DNA from: Stutzerimonas stutzeri
GTDB taxonomy: Bacteria; Pseudomonadota; Gammaproteobacteria; Pseudomonadales; Pseudomonadaceae
Direction of reading: 5' to 3'
NCBI RefSeq assembly: GCF_024451105.1
Contig: NZ_JANGEY010000013.1
Location: 1-64,000, forward strand
DNA: 64,000 bases
The notes under the pieces are model-generated. The model saw only the letters and a program-made list of their open reading frames with translations. It was not told where the DNA came from and did no database searches. The translations under genes were made by a program, and so were the position numbers. This document shows, piece by piece, positions 45,875 to 54,955 of this stretch (position 1 is its first letter; every line of letters begins with the position of its first letter).

Positions 45875-46258
45875 GTTTCCGATGGTAACGATCTTGACGC
45901 TGGGACGGTGCGCCAGTCGAAACACTGACGCGGCGGCGGGCGCTTGTGCACACCGGATGGCGCTTCGGCGACGCTGTCAATAGCTTGCTCGCATCCCTGC
46001 GCGACAATTTTAAGAGTATGATTTGTAAAGACTTTTTTTGCTGAGCAAAAAACATCCGATCTGTCTGGAGGCCTCGCTGCACGGGCCTTGGGGGCACTAT
46101 TCCAGATATTGTTCACAAGTTTATCCACAGCTTTTGTGGGTAACGCCGGCAAAGCCAGCAACGGCGGGGCTTGCGGAGATTTCCGGGGCGGCGGCGCGGG
46201 GCGTCGTGGCGTTCGGGGGACTGTTAAACTGAAACATGAGAGTGTGGGAGCCATCCGT
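45875..46258 (+). promoter_or_regulatory. 384-bp gene-free region before the HTH gene
   Basis: No supported gene. It contains a palindrome TTTTTTGCTGAGCAAAAAA around 46033-46051, an exact DnaA box TTATCCACA at 46121-46129, and the likely promoter of the HTH gene near the end (TTAAACTGAAACATGAGAGTG). The stretch 46005-46060 is A+T-rich compared with its surroundings. Confidence 0.5.
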
Positions 46259-46579
46259 ATGAACGTTCAGGTCATCGAGCGTGACGGGCAGCCGGAATAT
46301 GCCGTGCTGCCGTGGGCCGAGTATCAGGAGCTGCTGCGTGCCGCAGGCCGTCTGCGCTCCGGCGAGGCGCAGGAGGTGCGCCCGAGCGAGGAGCCCGTCT
46401 TCGTCCTCGCCGACCTGCGCCGCCTGCGCGAGGCGCGGCGGATGGCGCCCGAGGAACTGGCCCGGGCGGTGGGCATCAGCCCGCACTACCTGGCGCTGAT
46501 CGAGAGCGGCGAGCGCCAGCCGGACCAGGCCATCGTCCGCGCCTTGGCCCGGGTGTTCGCCGCCCCGGCCCGGGAGTGA
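46259..46579 (+). CDS. Helix-turn-helix regulator with antitoxin-like N-terminus
   Basis: 106 residues. The N-terminal 40 (MNVQVIERDGQPEYAVLPWAEYQELL) resembles the start of Phd/YefM-type antitoxins. The C-terminal part is an XRE-type HTH (LRRLREARRMAPEELARAVGISPHYLALIESGERQP). The start at 46259 is the first with family sequence; the frame is open further upstream. Its stop overlaps the next gene start (GTGA). A regulator of its own two-gene unit is likely but not shown. Confidence 0.82.
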   Translation: MNVQVIERDGQPEYAVLPWAEYQELLRAAGRLRSGEAQEVRPSEEPVFVLADLRRLREARRMAPEELARAVGISPHYLALIESGERQPDQAIVRALARVFAAPARE

Positions 46580-46953
46580 GCGGCTTGATCCTGCGCATCA
46601 CCCGTCAGCATTGGCAGGCATTGCTTGCCGAGCTGGACGAGGCGCGCCGCCAGCGCCACCTGCTGACCTACCGCTCGCTGATCGAGCGGCTGCAGTTGCC
46701 GACCCCGGCGATGACCACCCTGACCGCGGCCCTCGAGCATCTGGCCATGCTCGATGCCCAGGCAGGCCAGCCGCTGCGCAGTGCGCTGGTGATCAGCCAG
46801 GGCGCCAGCCGGCTGCCGCGCCCCGGCTTCTTCGAGCACGCCAGGCGCCTCGGTCGCTTCAACGGTGCGCCGGACGGGGTCGCCGCGGCGGCCTGGCACG
46901 CCGCCGAGGTGGCGCGGGTGTTCGACCACGACTTCGGGGATTCGCACGGCTGA
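46576..46953 (+). CDS. Unknown protein coupled to the HTH gene
   Basis: 125 residues beginning at GTG 46576, overlapping the upstream TGA. Visible segments are ITRQHWQALLAELDEARRQR, LLTYRSLIERLQLPTPAM, HLAMLDAQAGQPLRSALVIS and LPRPGFFEHARRLGRF, a mixed helical domain of winged-helix-like pattern. I recall similar proteins next to short HTH genes in pseudomonads but know no function. A toxin-antitoxin reading is possible but unsupported. Confidence 0.72.
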   Translation: MSGLILRITRQHWQALLAELDEARRQRHLLTYRSLIERLQLPTPAMTTLTAALEHLAMLDAQAGQPLRSALVISQGASRLPRPGFFEHARRLGRFNGAPDGVAAAAWHAAEVARVFDHDFGDSHG

Positions 46954-46979
46954 GGCGTGACGCAGGCCTGCGGCGAGTC

Positions 46980-47726
46980 TCAGGCGCTCGCCGCTTGCGG
47001 GCGCTCCTGCGGGCGGCCGATCAGGTAGCCCTGGACGAGGTCCACGCCCATGCGCTCGAGCAGCTCGAGCTCTTCGCGCTGCTCCACTCCTTCGGCGATC
47101 ACCCGCGCGCGGGCGGCGCGGGCCATCTGCAGGATGGAGCCGACGAACTCGCGCTTGAGCGGATCGAGGTGGATGCCGTCGATGAAGTGGCGGTCGATCT
47201 TGACGATGTCCGGGCGCAGCTCCGACCACAGGCGCAGGCTGGAGTAGCCGGCGCCGAGGTCGTCGAGGGCGATGGAGAAGCCCATGGCGCGGTAGTGGTG
47301 CAGGGCTCGGTCGAGCAGGTCGAAGTCCTCGATCGGCGTCTGCTCGGTCAGCTCGATGACCACCCGCTCCGGCGCGATGCCGCAGCGCTGGAGGATCTGC
47401 AGGGTCCGGCCGGACTGGTGGCCGGGTTCGACCAGGCTTTCCGGCGAGACGTTCAGGTAGAGCATGCCGTGGCCGGCGTACTGGCTGAAGCGGCTGCAGG
47501 CGCGGACCCGGCTGGCGATCTCCAGCTCGCTCAGGCGGCCGGCCTGGCGGGCCACGGCGAACAGCGCCAGCGGCGCGTGCAGCGGGCTGTTGGAGGGGCC
47601 GCGGGTCAGCGCCTCGTGGCCGTGGATGCGCCGGTTGGCTAGCGAGTAGATGGGCTGGAACAGGCTGTTGAGCAGCTCGTGGGCCAGGATGCGCTCCAGT
47701 TCGCTCAACTGTTCGGTGGTGGTCAT
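46980..47726 (-). CDS. EAL-domain cyclic-di-GMP phosphodiesterase
   Basis: A 248-residue EAL domain with no sensory or membrane part. Catalytic motifs look complete: GHEALTRG, LNVSPESL, VIELTEQTPIED, LDDLGAGYSSL, KIDRHFI, IAEGVE and QGYLIGRP. It should hydrolyse c-di-GMP. In P. aeruginosa the gene next to prc/algO (PA3258) is, as I recall, a longer EAL-CBS-GGDEF protein. This one stops right after the EAL domain, so it may be a shortened version. Confidence 0.9.
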   Translation of the reverse strand: MTTTEQLSELERILAHELLNSLFQPIYSLANRRIHGHEALTRGPSNSPLHAPLALFAVARQAGRLSELEIASRVRACSRFSQYAGHGMLYLNVSPESLVEPGHQSGRTLQILQRCGIAPERVVIELTEQTPIEDFDLLDRALHHYRAMGFSIALDDLGAGYSSLRLWSELRPDIVKIDRHFIDGIHLDPLKREFVGSILQMARAARARVIAEGVEQREELELLERMGVDLVQGYLIGRPQERPQAASA

Positions 47727-47751
47727 GCGGGGCTCGGCAGGCAGAGAAAAG

Positions 47752-47780
47752 AGCGCCCCGGCGATCGACCGGGGCGCTCA
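47752..47780 (-). terminator. Terminator after prc
   Basis: GAGCGCCCCGG and CCGGGGCGCTC form an 11-bp stem around CGATCGA, with TCTTTTCTCT following on the prc strand. It separates prc from the EAL gene. Confidence 0.85.
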
Positions 47781-47842
47781 GATTTCACGACTAAATTGTG
47801 ACTGCCTGATGACGGCGGCGCCCGCGCGGCTGGCGGAGCGGC

Positions 47843-49924
47843 TCAGTGGCGGGCGATGGCCGTGTTGAGGTTGAGGTAGTCGAGGAGGATGCGGCCGGAC
47901 TCGGCGAGGAAGGCGTCCTTCTCCGGCGGCAGCTTGTCGTTCTCGTCCTCGTTCGGGTCTTCTTCCTCGTCCTTGAGCACCTTGAGCAGGGGCTCGCCCT
48001 TGGCGCTGCGGCGGGCGTTCTCGAGGGCCAGCTGGCGGCTCTCGATGGCGCTCTGCTGGGCGCGGCGCTTCTCCTCGTTGAGGCTGACCACGGTTTCCTC
48101 CATCAGCTGCTGGCTGAGCTCCAGGCGTTTGCGGGCGAACACGAAGTCGGGGTCGTGGGCGGTCCGTGCGGCATGGCGCGCCTGCAGTTCGGCGAGGAAG
48201 GGGCGGAACGGGTTGCTGTCCGGCTCGACCGCCGGGGCGATGCGATCCCAGGGCATGGCCGCCGGCAGGGCGCTCTCGCCGATCTGCTTGACGTCGACCA
48301 TGGCCGGGTAGGGGATGTCCGGCAGCACGCCCTGGTGCTGGGTGCTCTGTCCGGAGACCCGGTAGAACTTGGCCAGGGTCAGCTTCAGTTCGCCGTGGTT
48401 GAGCGGCTGGATGGTCTGCACCGTGCCCTTGCCGAAGGTCTGCCCGCCGAGGATCAGCGCGCGGTGGTAGTCCTGCATGGCGCCGGCGAAGATTTCCGAG
48501 GCGGAAGCCGACAGCCGGTTGACCAGCACCGCCAGCGGACCGTTGTAGTAGGTGCCGGTGTCCTCGTCGGCGAGTACGTCGACGCGGCCGTCGCTGTTGC
48601 GTACCAGTACGGTCGGGCCCTTGTCGATGAACAGCCCGGTCAGCTCGGTGGCTTCCTGCAGCGAGCCGCCGCCGTTGTTGCGCAGGTCGATGACCACGCC
48701 GTCGACCTGCTCCTGCTTGAGCTCGCCGAGCAGCCTGCGCACGTCGCGAGTGGTGCTCTTGTAGTTGGGGTCGCCGCTGCGGTAGGCCTTGAAGTCCAGG
48801 TAGAAGGCCGGGATCTCGATCACTCCGAGCTTGTAGTCGCGGCCCTCGTGCTCGAGCTTGAGCACCGACTTCTTGGCGGCCTGCTCCTCGAGCTTGACCG
48901 CCTCGCGGGTGATCGACACCACCCGGGTGCTCTGATCGTTCGGTGCGTTGCTGGCCGGAATCACCTCCAGGCGCACCACCGAGCCCTTGGGACCGCGGAT
49001 CAGCTTGACCACCTCGTCGAGGCGCCAGCCGATCACGTCGACCATCTCCTTGTCGCCCTGGGCGACGCCGATGATGCGGTCGGCCGGGTTGAGCAGCTTG
49101 CTCTTCTCGGCCGGGCCGGCCGGCACCAGACGGACGATCTTGACGTGCTCGTTGTCGCTCTGCAGCACCGCGCCGATGCCTTCCAGCGACAGGCTCATGT
49201 TGATGTCGAAGTTCTCCGCGTTCTCCGGCGACAGGTAGTTGGTGTGCGGGTCGTAGGTCTGCGTGAAGGCGTTGATGTAGGCTTGGAAGATGTCCTCGCT
49301 GCGGGTCTGCGCCAGGCGCTTGAGCTGGTTGCGGTAGCGCTTGGTGAGCAGCTCCTGGATCGCCTTGGGTTCCTTGCCGGCGATCTTCAGGCGCAGCGCC
49401 TCGTCCTTCACCCGCTTGCGCCACAGCTCGTCGAGCGCCGCGCTGTCGGCCGCCCAGGGCGCCTTCTCGCGATTGGTGTCGAGGCTCTCGTCGGTGCCGA
49501 AGTCGAACTGCTCGACGCCCTGTTCGAGCAGGCCGAGGGCGAACTGCAGGCGCTCCTGGGCGCGCTCGAGATGGCGCTTGTAGATGGTGAAGCCCGGCTG
49601 CAGCTCGCCGCCCTTGAGGAAGTCGTCCAGCCGGTAGCGCCAGGACTCGAAGTCGGCGATGTCCCTGGCGGTGAAGTAGCTGCGTGCCGGGTCGAGGCTC
49701 TTCAGGTAGTCGTCGAAGATCTGCGACGAGCGCGCGTCGTCCAGCGGCGGCTTGTTGTAGTGGTGGCGCTTGAGCAGTTCGACCACGTTGAGGCTGGCGA
49801 TGGTCTGCTCCCTGTCGGGCTGCAGACCGTCCCAGGGGTTGCTGAGCGCGGCCGTGGCACCGAGCGGCAGGACGCCGGCGGCCAGGACGAGGGCGAGGGC
49901 GGTGCAGGACAGAGTGCGTTTCAT
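47843..49924 (-). CDS. prc: Tail-specific periplasmic protease Prc (AlgO)
   Basis: 693 residues with a signal peptide (about 1-25, ATAA). An N-terminal helical region precedes a PDZ domain at about 230-330 (LEGIGAVLQSDNEHVKIVRLVPAGPAEKSKL) and an S41 peptidase domain with VVIDLRNNGGGSLQEA, the catalytic Ser in NRLSASASEIFAG and the Lys in GGQTFGKGTVQ. A DUF3340 C-terminal helical part follows. Prc degrades misfolded or tagged envelope proteins and in P. aeruginosa influences alginate through MucA. ATG at 49924 gives the signal peptide. Confidence 0.96.
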   Translation of the reverse strand: MKRTLSCTALALVLAAGVLPLGATAALSNPWDGLQPDREQTIASLNVVELLKRHHYNKPPLDDARSSQIFDDYLKSLDPARSYFTARDIADFESWRYRLDDFLKGGELQPGFTIYKRHLERAQERLQFALGLLEQGVEQFDFGTDESLDTNREKAPWAADSAALDELWRKRVKDEALRLKIAGKEPKAIQELLTKRYRNQLKRLAQTRSEDIFQAYINAFTQTYDPHTNYLSPENAENFDINMSLSLEGIGAVLQSDNEHVKIVRLVPAGPAEKSKLLNPADRIIGVAQGDKEMVDVIGWRLDEVVKLIRGPKGSVVRLEVIPASNAPNDQSTRVVSITREAVKLEEQAAKKSVLKLEHEGRDYKLGVIEIPAFYLDFKAYRSGDPNYKSTTRDVRRLLGELKQEQVDGVVIDLRNNGGGSLQEATELTGLFIDKGPTVLVRNSDGRVDVLADEDTGTYYNGPLAVLVNRLSASASEIFAGAMQDYHRALILGGQTFGKGTVQTIQPLNHGELKLTLAKFYRVSGQSTQHQGVLPDIPYPAMVDVKQIGESALPAAMPWDRIAPAVEPDSNPFRPFLAELQARHAARTAHDPDFVFARKRLELSQQLMEETVVSLNEEKRRAQQSAIESRQLALENARRSAKGEPLLKVLKDEEEDPNEDENDKLPPEKDAFLAESGRILLDYLNLNTAIARH

Positions 49925-50108
49925 GGGTTCTATGCGTCGCAGAGGGTTACGCCCGTTAGGCAGCGTAAGAGGCACCTGGTTCCATGGTGCCATCATGGGC
50001 TGGCACCCGGCGACAGGGGAGGCTGACGCGCGGTCAGTTCCGGGTCACAATCCGGGGGCGGTTGCCGGCGCCAGTGGAGCGCCGGACCTTTGACAATATG
50101 GAGGTAGC

Positions 50109-51071
50109 GTGAACGCATTGCAAGGTATCGAAGGGCAGCTGGAGTGGTCGGCGCAGCCGCGTCCGGAGTGCGATGTCGGGCAGATCCGCATCCGCGTGGC
50201 GGCGGCCGGTCTCAACCGGGCCGACCTGCTGCAGCGCAACGGCCTGTATCCGCCACCGCCGGGAGTGACCGAGGTGCTCGGCCTGGAGTGCTCCGGGGTG
50301 GTCAGCGAGGCCGGGGCCGGCAGCCGCTGGCGGGTCGGCGACCGGGTCTGCGCCCTGCTCGCCGGCGGCGGCATGGCCGAGGAGGTGGTGGTCGACGCCC
50401 GCCACGCCCTGCCGGTGCCCGAGGGCCTGAGTCTTGCCGAGGCCGCCGTGCTGCCGGAGGTCTACGCCACCGCCTGGCTCAACCTGTTCCAGCTGGCGCG
50501 TCTGCAGCCGGGCGAGAAGGTGCTGCTGCACGCCGGCGCCAGCGGCGTCGGCTCGGCGGCCATCCAGCTGTGCAAGGCCTTCGGCAGTCCGTGCTGGGTC
50601 AGCGTCGGCTCCGCCGAGCGCCTGGCCTACTGCGAGAGCCTGGGCGCCCAGGGCGGCGTGCTGCGCGGCGACGGCCTCGACGGCCTGCGCGACTTCGGCC
50701 CCTACGACGTGATCCTCGATCCGGTGGGCGCCAGCTACGCCGCGCCGAACCTGAAGATGCTCGCCCAGGACGGCCGCTGGGTGATCATCGGCCTGATGGG
50801 CGGGCGCAAGGCCGAGCTGGACCTGGCCCTGCTGCTCGGCAAGCGCATCCAGATGATCGGCTCGACCCTGCGCAACCGCGACGCCGATGCCAAGGCGCAA
50901 CTGCTCGCCGAACTGGAGCAGCAGGTCTGGCCGCTGTTCGCCGAGGGGCGCCTCAGGCCGCAGCTCGAGCGCAGCTACCCGATCGCCGACGCCGAGGCAG
51001 CCTTCGCCGCGCTGGCCAGCAATCAGGTGCAGGGCAAGGTGGTGCTGGTGGTGGACGACGGTCTGGTCTGA
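50109..51071 (+). CDS. NAD(P)H:quinone oxidoreductase, zinc-independent MDR family (PIG3-like)
   Basis: 320 residues from a GTG start with GGAGGT upstream. The groES-like domain has VAAAGLNRADLLQRNGLYPPPPG, and the Rossmann domain HAGASGVGSAAIQLCKAFG. The LDPVGASY and WVIIGLMGG segments are typical of the PIG3/Qor subgroup. The zinc ligands of alcohol dehydrogenases are absent. It likely reduces quinones with NADPH. Divergent from prc. Confidence 0.93.
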   Translation: MNALQGIEGQLEWSAQPRPECDVGQIRIRVAAAGLNRADLLQRNGLYPPPPGVTEVLGLECSGVVSEAGAGSRWRVGDRVCALLAGGGMAEEVVVDARHALPVPEGLSLAEAAVLPEVYATAWLNLFQLARLQPGEKVLLHAGASGVGSAAIQLCKAFGSPCWVSVGSAERLAYCESLGAQGGVLRGDGLDGLRDFGPYDVILDPVGASYAAPNLKMLAQDGRWVIIGLMGGRKAELDLALLLGKRIQMIGSTLRNRDADAKAQLLAELEQQVWPLFAEGRLRPQLERSYPIADAEAAFAALASNQVQGKVVLVVDDGLV

Positions 51072-51087
51072 GTGCCCGGACTGGAAC

Positions 51088-51115
51088 GACAGGGGGCGCC
51101 GCGGCGCCCCCTGTC
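51088..51115. terminator. Bidirectional terminator-like palindrome
   Basis: GACAGGGGGCGCCG pairs perfectly with CGGCGCCCCCTGTC between convergent genes. T runs are absent. Confidence 0.75.
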
Positions 51116-51124
51116 ATGTCCGGC

Positions 51125-51778
51125 TCAGCGCCAGGTCAGGATGTCCCAGCCGTGGCGCTCGGCGTGCGCGCGCAGCGCAGCGTCGGGATTCACCGCATGC
51201 GGATGCTCGACGTGGCCGAGCAGCGGCAGGTCGTTGCGCGAGTCGGAGTAGAAGTGCGCGCCGGCCAGCGTCTCGTCCTGCTCGGCGCGCCACCGCTCGA
51301 GGCGGGCGATCTTGCCCTCGCGGGCGCAGGGGATGCCGGCGACCCCTCCGCTGTAGCAGCCGTGCCGCAGCTCCAGTTCGGTGGCCAGCAGCTCGCCGAT
51401 GCCCAGGCGTTCGGCGATGGCCGCGACCAGGAAGGTCGGCGAGGCCGAGACGACCAGCACCCGGTCGCCGGCGGCGCGGTGCGCGGCGACGGCACGCATG
51501 GCGTCGGAGAGGATCAGCGGTTCGATGACCGCCTCGACGAAGGGGGCAACGACGTGCTCGACTTCCGCCGCGGTGCGGCCGATCAGCGGTTGCACGCTGA
51601 ACGCCAGGTAGTCCTCGAGGGTCGCCTGCAGGGCGGCGTACTGCGCCACCAGCGCCTGCTCGCGGGTCAGGAAGGATTCGCGGTCGACCCAGCCGAGGTC
51701 GGCCAGGTAGGCCGTCCACAGGCTGGGGCTGTTGCCGCCGATCAGGGTGTCGTCGAGGTCGAAGAGCGCCAGGGCCAT
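51125..51778 (-). CDS. HAD-IB family phosphatase
   Basis: A 217-residue SerB-like HAD hydrolase. Motif I is LFDLDDTLIGGNS (nucleophile Asp), motif II VSASPTFL, and motif IV FYSDSRNDLPLL. A four-helix cap lies between I and II, typical of HAD-IB enzymes acting on small phosphomonoesters. The substrate is unknown. It begins 8 bp after the apeB stop on the same strand, so the two are probably an operon. Confidence 0.92.
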   Translation of the reverse strand: MALALFDLDDTLIGGNSPSLWTAYLADLGWVDRESFLTREQALVAQYAALQATLEDYLAFSVQPLIGRTAAEVEHVVAPFVEAVIEPLILSDAMRAVAAHRAAGDRVLVVSASPTFLVAAIAERLGIGELLATELELRHGCYSGGVAGIPCAREGKIARLERWRAEQDETLAGAHFYSDSRNDLPLLGHVEHPHAVNPDAALRAHAERHGWDILTWR

Positions 51779-51786
51779 GTCGCGGC

Positions 51787-53076
51787 TCAGACCAGTTCGG
51801 CGCTCTGGTAGAAGGCGCTCAGCACCCTCACCAGATGCTCGAGGTCCTGGCTGCCGGCCAGCTCGCGGATCGAGTGCATGGCGAAGGTCGGCAGGCCGAT
51901 GTCGACGGTACGCACGCCGAGCTTGCTGGCGGTGATCGGCCCGATGGTCGAGCCGCAGCCCAGGTCGCTGCGGGTCACGAAGCACTGCACCGGCACCTCG
52001 TGGGTCTGGCAGAGGTGGCGGAAGAAGCCGGCGCTCTCGCTGTTGCTGGCGTAGCGCTGGTTGTTGTTGACCTTGATCACCGGACCGCCGTTGAGGCGCG
52101 GGCCGTGGTTGCCGTCGTGCTTGTCGGCGTAGTTGGGGTGCACGCCGTGGGCGTTGTCGGCCGACACCAGCAGCGAGCGCTGGATGGCCCGCACGAAGGT
52201 TTCCTCGTCGCCGAGCAGGCGGCGCAGCACCTGCTCGAGGAACGGGCCGTCGGCGCCGCAGGCCGAGCAGGAGCCGATTTCCTCGTGGTCGGTGCACACC
52301 AGCACGCAGTTCTCTGCGTCGCCGGCGGCGAGCAGCGCCTCTAGGCCGGCATAGCAGGACAGCAGGTTGTCCAGGCGGGCGCCGGCGATGAAGTCCTGGT
52401 CGAGGCCGACCAGCGCGGCGGGCTGGGTGTCGTAGAGGCTCAGCTCGAAGTCGAGCACCTCGTCGACGTACAGGCCGTGCTCGCGCAGCAGTTGGGCGGC
52501 GAGCAAGGCGCGGAAGTCGCGGCTTTCGCCGGCGCCGAGCTGGGCGAGGAGCGGCGGCAGCTCGTTCTGCGGGTTGATCGCCCAGCCCTGGTTGGCCTCG
52601 CGGTTGAGGTGGATGGCCAGGTTGGGGATCACCGCGATCGGCGCCCGGAAGTCGATCAGGCGACTGTCCAGGCGTTCTTCGTGGCGGAAGGTGACGCGGC
52701 CGGCCAGCGACAGGTCGCGGTCGAACCAGGGCGCCAGCAGCACGCCGCCGTAGACCTCGACGCCCAGCTGCCAGCAGCCCTGGCGGGCCAGCTCCGGCTG
52801 CGGCTTGACGCGCAGGCAGGGGCTGTCGGTGTGCGCACCGACCATCCGCAGGCCGCCGTCCGGCAGGGCGCGGCGGCCGAGCTGCACGGCGATCAGCGAG
52901 GAGTCGTTGCGGGTCACGTAGTAGCGCCCGCCGGGCTGCGCCTGCCAGGCGGCGCGTTCGTCGAGGCGCCGGTAGCCGGCGGCCTCGAGACGGGCGGCCA
53001 GGCTGGCGGTGGCGTGGAAGGGGGTCGGCGAGGCCTTGAGGAAATCGATCAGGCCCTGGTTGAGTGCTTCGCGCAT
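51787..53076 (-). CDS. apeB: M18 family aminopeptidase ApeB
   Basis: A 429-residue M18 metalloaminopeptidase of the usual length. Zinc-binding and catalytic motifs: [14 protein letters not shown] (first His/Asp), [15 protein letters not shown] (Glu pair), [12 protein letters not shown] and [16 protein letters not shown] near the end. It removes N-terminal, often acidic, residues from peptides in the cytoplasm. Confidence 0.95.
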   Translation of the reverse strand: MREALNQGLIDFLKASPTPFHATASLAARLEAAGYRRLDERAAWQAQPGGRYYVTRNDSSLIAVQLGRRALPDGGLRMVGAHTDSPCLRVKPQPELARQGCWQLGVEVYGGVLLAPWFDRDLSLAGRVTFRHEERLDSRLIDFRAPIAVIPNLAIHLNREANQGWAINPQNELPPLLAQLGAGESRDFRALLAAQLLREHGLYVDEVLDFELSLYDTQPAALVGLDQDFIAGARLDNLLSCYAGLEALLAAGDAENCVLVCTDHEEIGSCSACGADGPFLEQVLRRLLGDEETFVRAIQRSLLVSADNAHGVHPNYADKHDGNHGPRLNGGPVIKVNNNQRYASNSESAGFFRHLCQTHEVPVQCFVTRSDLGCGSTIGPITASKLGVRTVDIGLPTFAMHSIRELAGSQDLEHLVRVLSAFYQSAELV

Positions 53077-53137
53077 GACGGCTCCGGCGGCGGTGATGCG
53101 CGAAGTTTACCGGAATATGGCGGCAGGCCGCGCGGGT

Positions 53138-53773
53138 TCAGAACGGCGCCGGGCTCTCGAAGCGCAGACGCTCGCCGCTCTGCGGGTGGGTCAGGCACAG
53201 CAGGCTGGCGTGCAGGCACAGTCGCGGATGGGCGGCCAGCGCCTGCTCGTGGGCGTACAGGCGGTCGCCGAGCAGCGGGTGGCCGATGGCCAGCATGTGC
53301 ACGCGCAGCTGGTGCGAACGGCCGGTGATCGGCGTCAGCTCGACCCGGCACCAGTCGCCGCAGCGCTCGACGATGCGCCAGAAGGTCAGCGCGTGCTTGC
53401 CCTGCTCGTGGTCGACGATGTGCCGCGGCTTGTTCGGCGGGTCGTAGCGCAGCGGCAGCTCGATGCGCCCGCTGTCGGCTGCGGGCTGGCCCCAGCACAG
53501 CGCGGTGTAGGCCTTCTCGGTCTCGCGGTCGTGGAACTGGCGGGACAGCTCGCGGTGGCTGTCGGCGTCGCGGGCCAGCACGATCAGCCCGGAGGTTTCC
53601 CAGTCCAGGCGGTGGACGATGCGCGCCTCCGGGTAGCCGTTGTCCTGCAGGCGGCTGACCAGGCAGTCCTTGTTGTCCTCGGCGCGGCCAGGCACCGAGA
53701 GCAGCAGGGTCGGCTTGTTGATCACCAGCAGGGCGGCGTCCTGGTGGACGATTTCGATGTTCGACAGCGGCAT
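53138..53773 (-). CDS. rluA: RluA-type pseudouridine synthase
   Basis: A 211-residue single-domain synthase without an S4 domain, as for E. coli RluA (219), which modifies 23S rRNA U746 and tRNA U32. The catalytic Asp is in IVHRLDWETSGLIVLAR. Other segments: NKPTLLLSVPGR, EKAYTALCWG and PITGRSHQLRVHM. ATG at 53773 (MPLSNIEIV). It lies 61 bp after minE on the same strand. Confidence 0.93.
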   Translation of the reverse strand: MPLSNIEIVHQDAALLVINKPTLLLSVPGRAEDNKDCLVSRLQDNGYPEARIVHRLDWETSGLIVLARDADSHRELSRQFHDRETEKAYTALCWGQPAADSGRIELPLRYDPPNKPRHIVDHEQGKHALTFWRIVERCGDWCRVELTPITGRSHQLRVHMLAIGHPLLGDRLYAHEQALAAHPRLCLHASLLCLTHPQSGERLRFESPAPF

Positions 53774-53834
53774 GGCGGATTCCACAAATGACAGCGGCGG
53801 CCCGCAGGCCGCCGCATGGCACACCCTGGCCCGA

Positions 53835-54089
53835 TCAGCGCTCGGGCAGGGTGATGTTGAGCTCGAGGATCGAGCAGGTGCCCTGGTTCTCCAGGGCGAC
53901 CTGCACCTGGTCCTGCTCGATGTTGACGTACTTGCGGATCACCGCGATCAACTCCTCCTGCAGGGCCGGCAGATAGTCGGGCTGGCCGCGGTTCCCGCGC
54001 TCGTGGGCGACGATGATCTGCAGGCGTTCCTTGGCGATCGAGGCAGAGCTGGTCTTCTTGCGCGCGAGGAGGAAGTCGAAGATGCTCAT
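53835..54089 (-). CDS. minE: Cell division topological specificity factor MinE
   Basis: 84 residues. The N-terminal membrane/MinD-binding part [25 protein letters not shown] is followed by the dimer domain with [15 protein letters not shown] and [10 protein letters not shown]. MinE stimulates the MinD ATPase to make the oscillating gradient that places the division site mid-cell. It overlaps minD by 4 bp. Confidence 0.97.
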   Translation of the reverse strand: MSIFDFLLARKKTSSASIAKERLQIIVAHERGNRGQPDYLPALQEELIAVIRKYVNIEQDQVQVALENQGTCSILELNITLPER

Positions 54090-54901
54090 TCGCGGCCTCC
54101 GAACAGGCGTTGCAGCAGTCCTTTCTTCTGCACTTCGAGGAAGCGGTGCGGGACTTCCTTGCCGAGCAGGCGGTCGACCGCGTCGCCGTAGGCCTGGCCG
54201 GCGTCGCTCTGCTCGTCGAGGATCACCGGGATGCCCTGGTTGGAGGCCTTGAGCACCGCCTGGGATTCGGGGATCACCCCGAGCAGGGCGATGGAGAGGA
54301 TCTCCTCGACGTCGTCGACGCTGAGCATCTCGCCCTTGGCCACCCGCTCGGGGTTGTAGCGGGTCAGCAGCAGGTGCTCCTGTATCGGCTCCTCGCCCTT
54401 CTCGGCGCGCTGCGACTTGCTGGCCAGCAGGCCGAGGATGCGGTCGGAGTCGCGGACCGAGGAGACTTCCGGGTTGGTCACGACTATGGCGATGTCGGCG
54501 AAGTACATCGCCAGGTGCGCGCCCTTCTCGATGCCGGCCGGCGAGTCGCAGATGATGTACTCGAAGTCCTTCTTCAGCTCCTCCAGCACCCGCTCGACGC
54601 CCTCCTGGGTCAGCGCGTCCTTGTCGCGGGTCTGGCTGGCGGCCAGCACGTAGAGGTTGTCCAGGCGCTTGTCCTTGATCAGGGCCTGGCCGAGGGTCGC
54701 CTCCTTGTGGATCACGTTGACGAAGTCGTACACCACGCGGCGCTCGCAGCCCATGATCAGGTCGAGGTTGCGCAGGCCGACGTCGAAGTCGACGATCACC
54801 GTCTTGTGGCCGCGCAGGGCGAGACCGGTGCCGATGGCGGCGCTGGACGTGGTCTTGCCCACGCCACCCTTGCCGGAAGTGACAACTATGATTTTGGCCA
54901 A
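54086..54901 (-). CDS. minD: Septum-site determining ATPase MinD
   Basis: A 271-residue deviant-Walker ATPase ([15 protein letters not shown] at 8-22; [29 protein letters not shown]). The C-terminal amphipathic membrane helix is [13 protein letters not shown]. It recruits MinC to the membrane and oscillates with MinE. Second gene of minCDE; it starts 54 bp after minC. Confidence 0.97.
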   Translation of the reverse strand: MAKIIVVTSGKGGVGKTTSSAAIGTGLALRGHKTVIVDFDVGLRNLDLIMGCERRVVYDFVNVIHKEATLGQALIKDKRLDNLYVLAASQTRDKDALTQEGVERVLEELKKDFEYIICDSPAGIEKGAHLAMYFADIAIVVTNPEVSSVRDSDRILGLLASKSQRAEKGEEPIQEHLLLTRYNPERVAKGEMLSVDDVEEILSIALLGVIPESQAVLKASNQGIPVILDEQSDAGQAYGDAVDRLLGKEVPHRFLEVQKKGLLQRLFGGRE

Positions 54902-54955
54902 GGTGAGTACCCCAGATGAATAGGATCAGGTCCCTGAAATTGCGGCGAGTATCCG

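Noticed and set aside
46121-46129. DnaA box and A/T palindrome as a replication origin
   Set aside because: Only one exact DnaA box is visible and no dnaA, dnaN or plasmid rep gene is nearby; a stray box is more likely.
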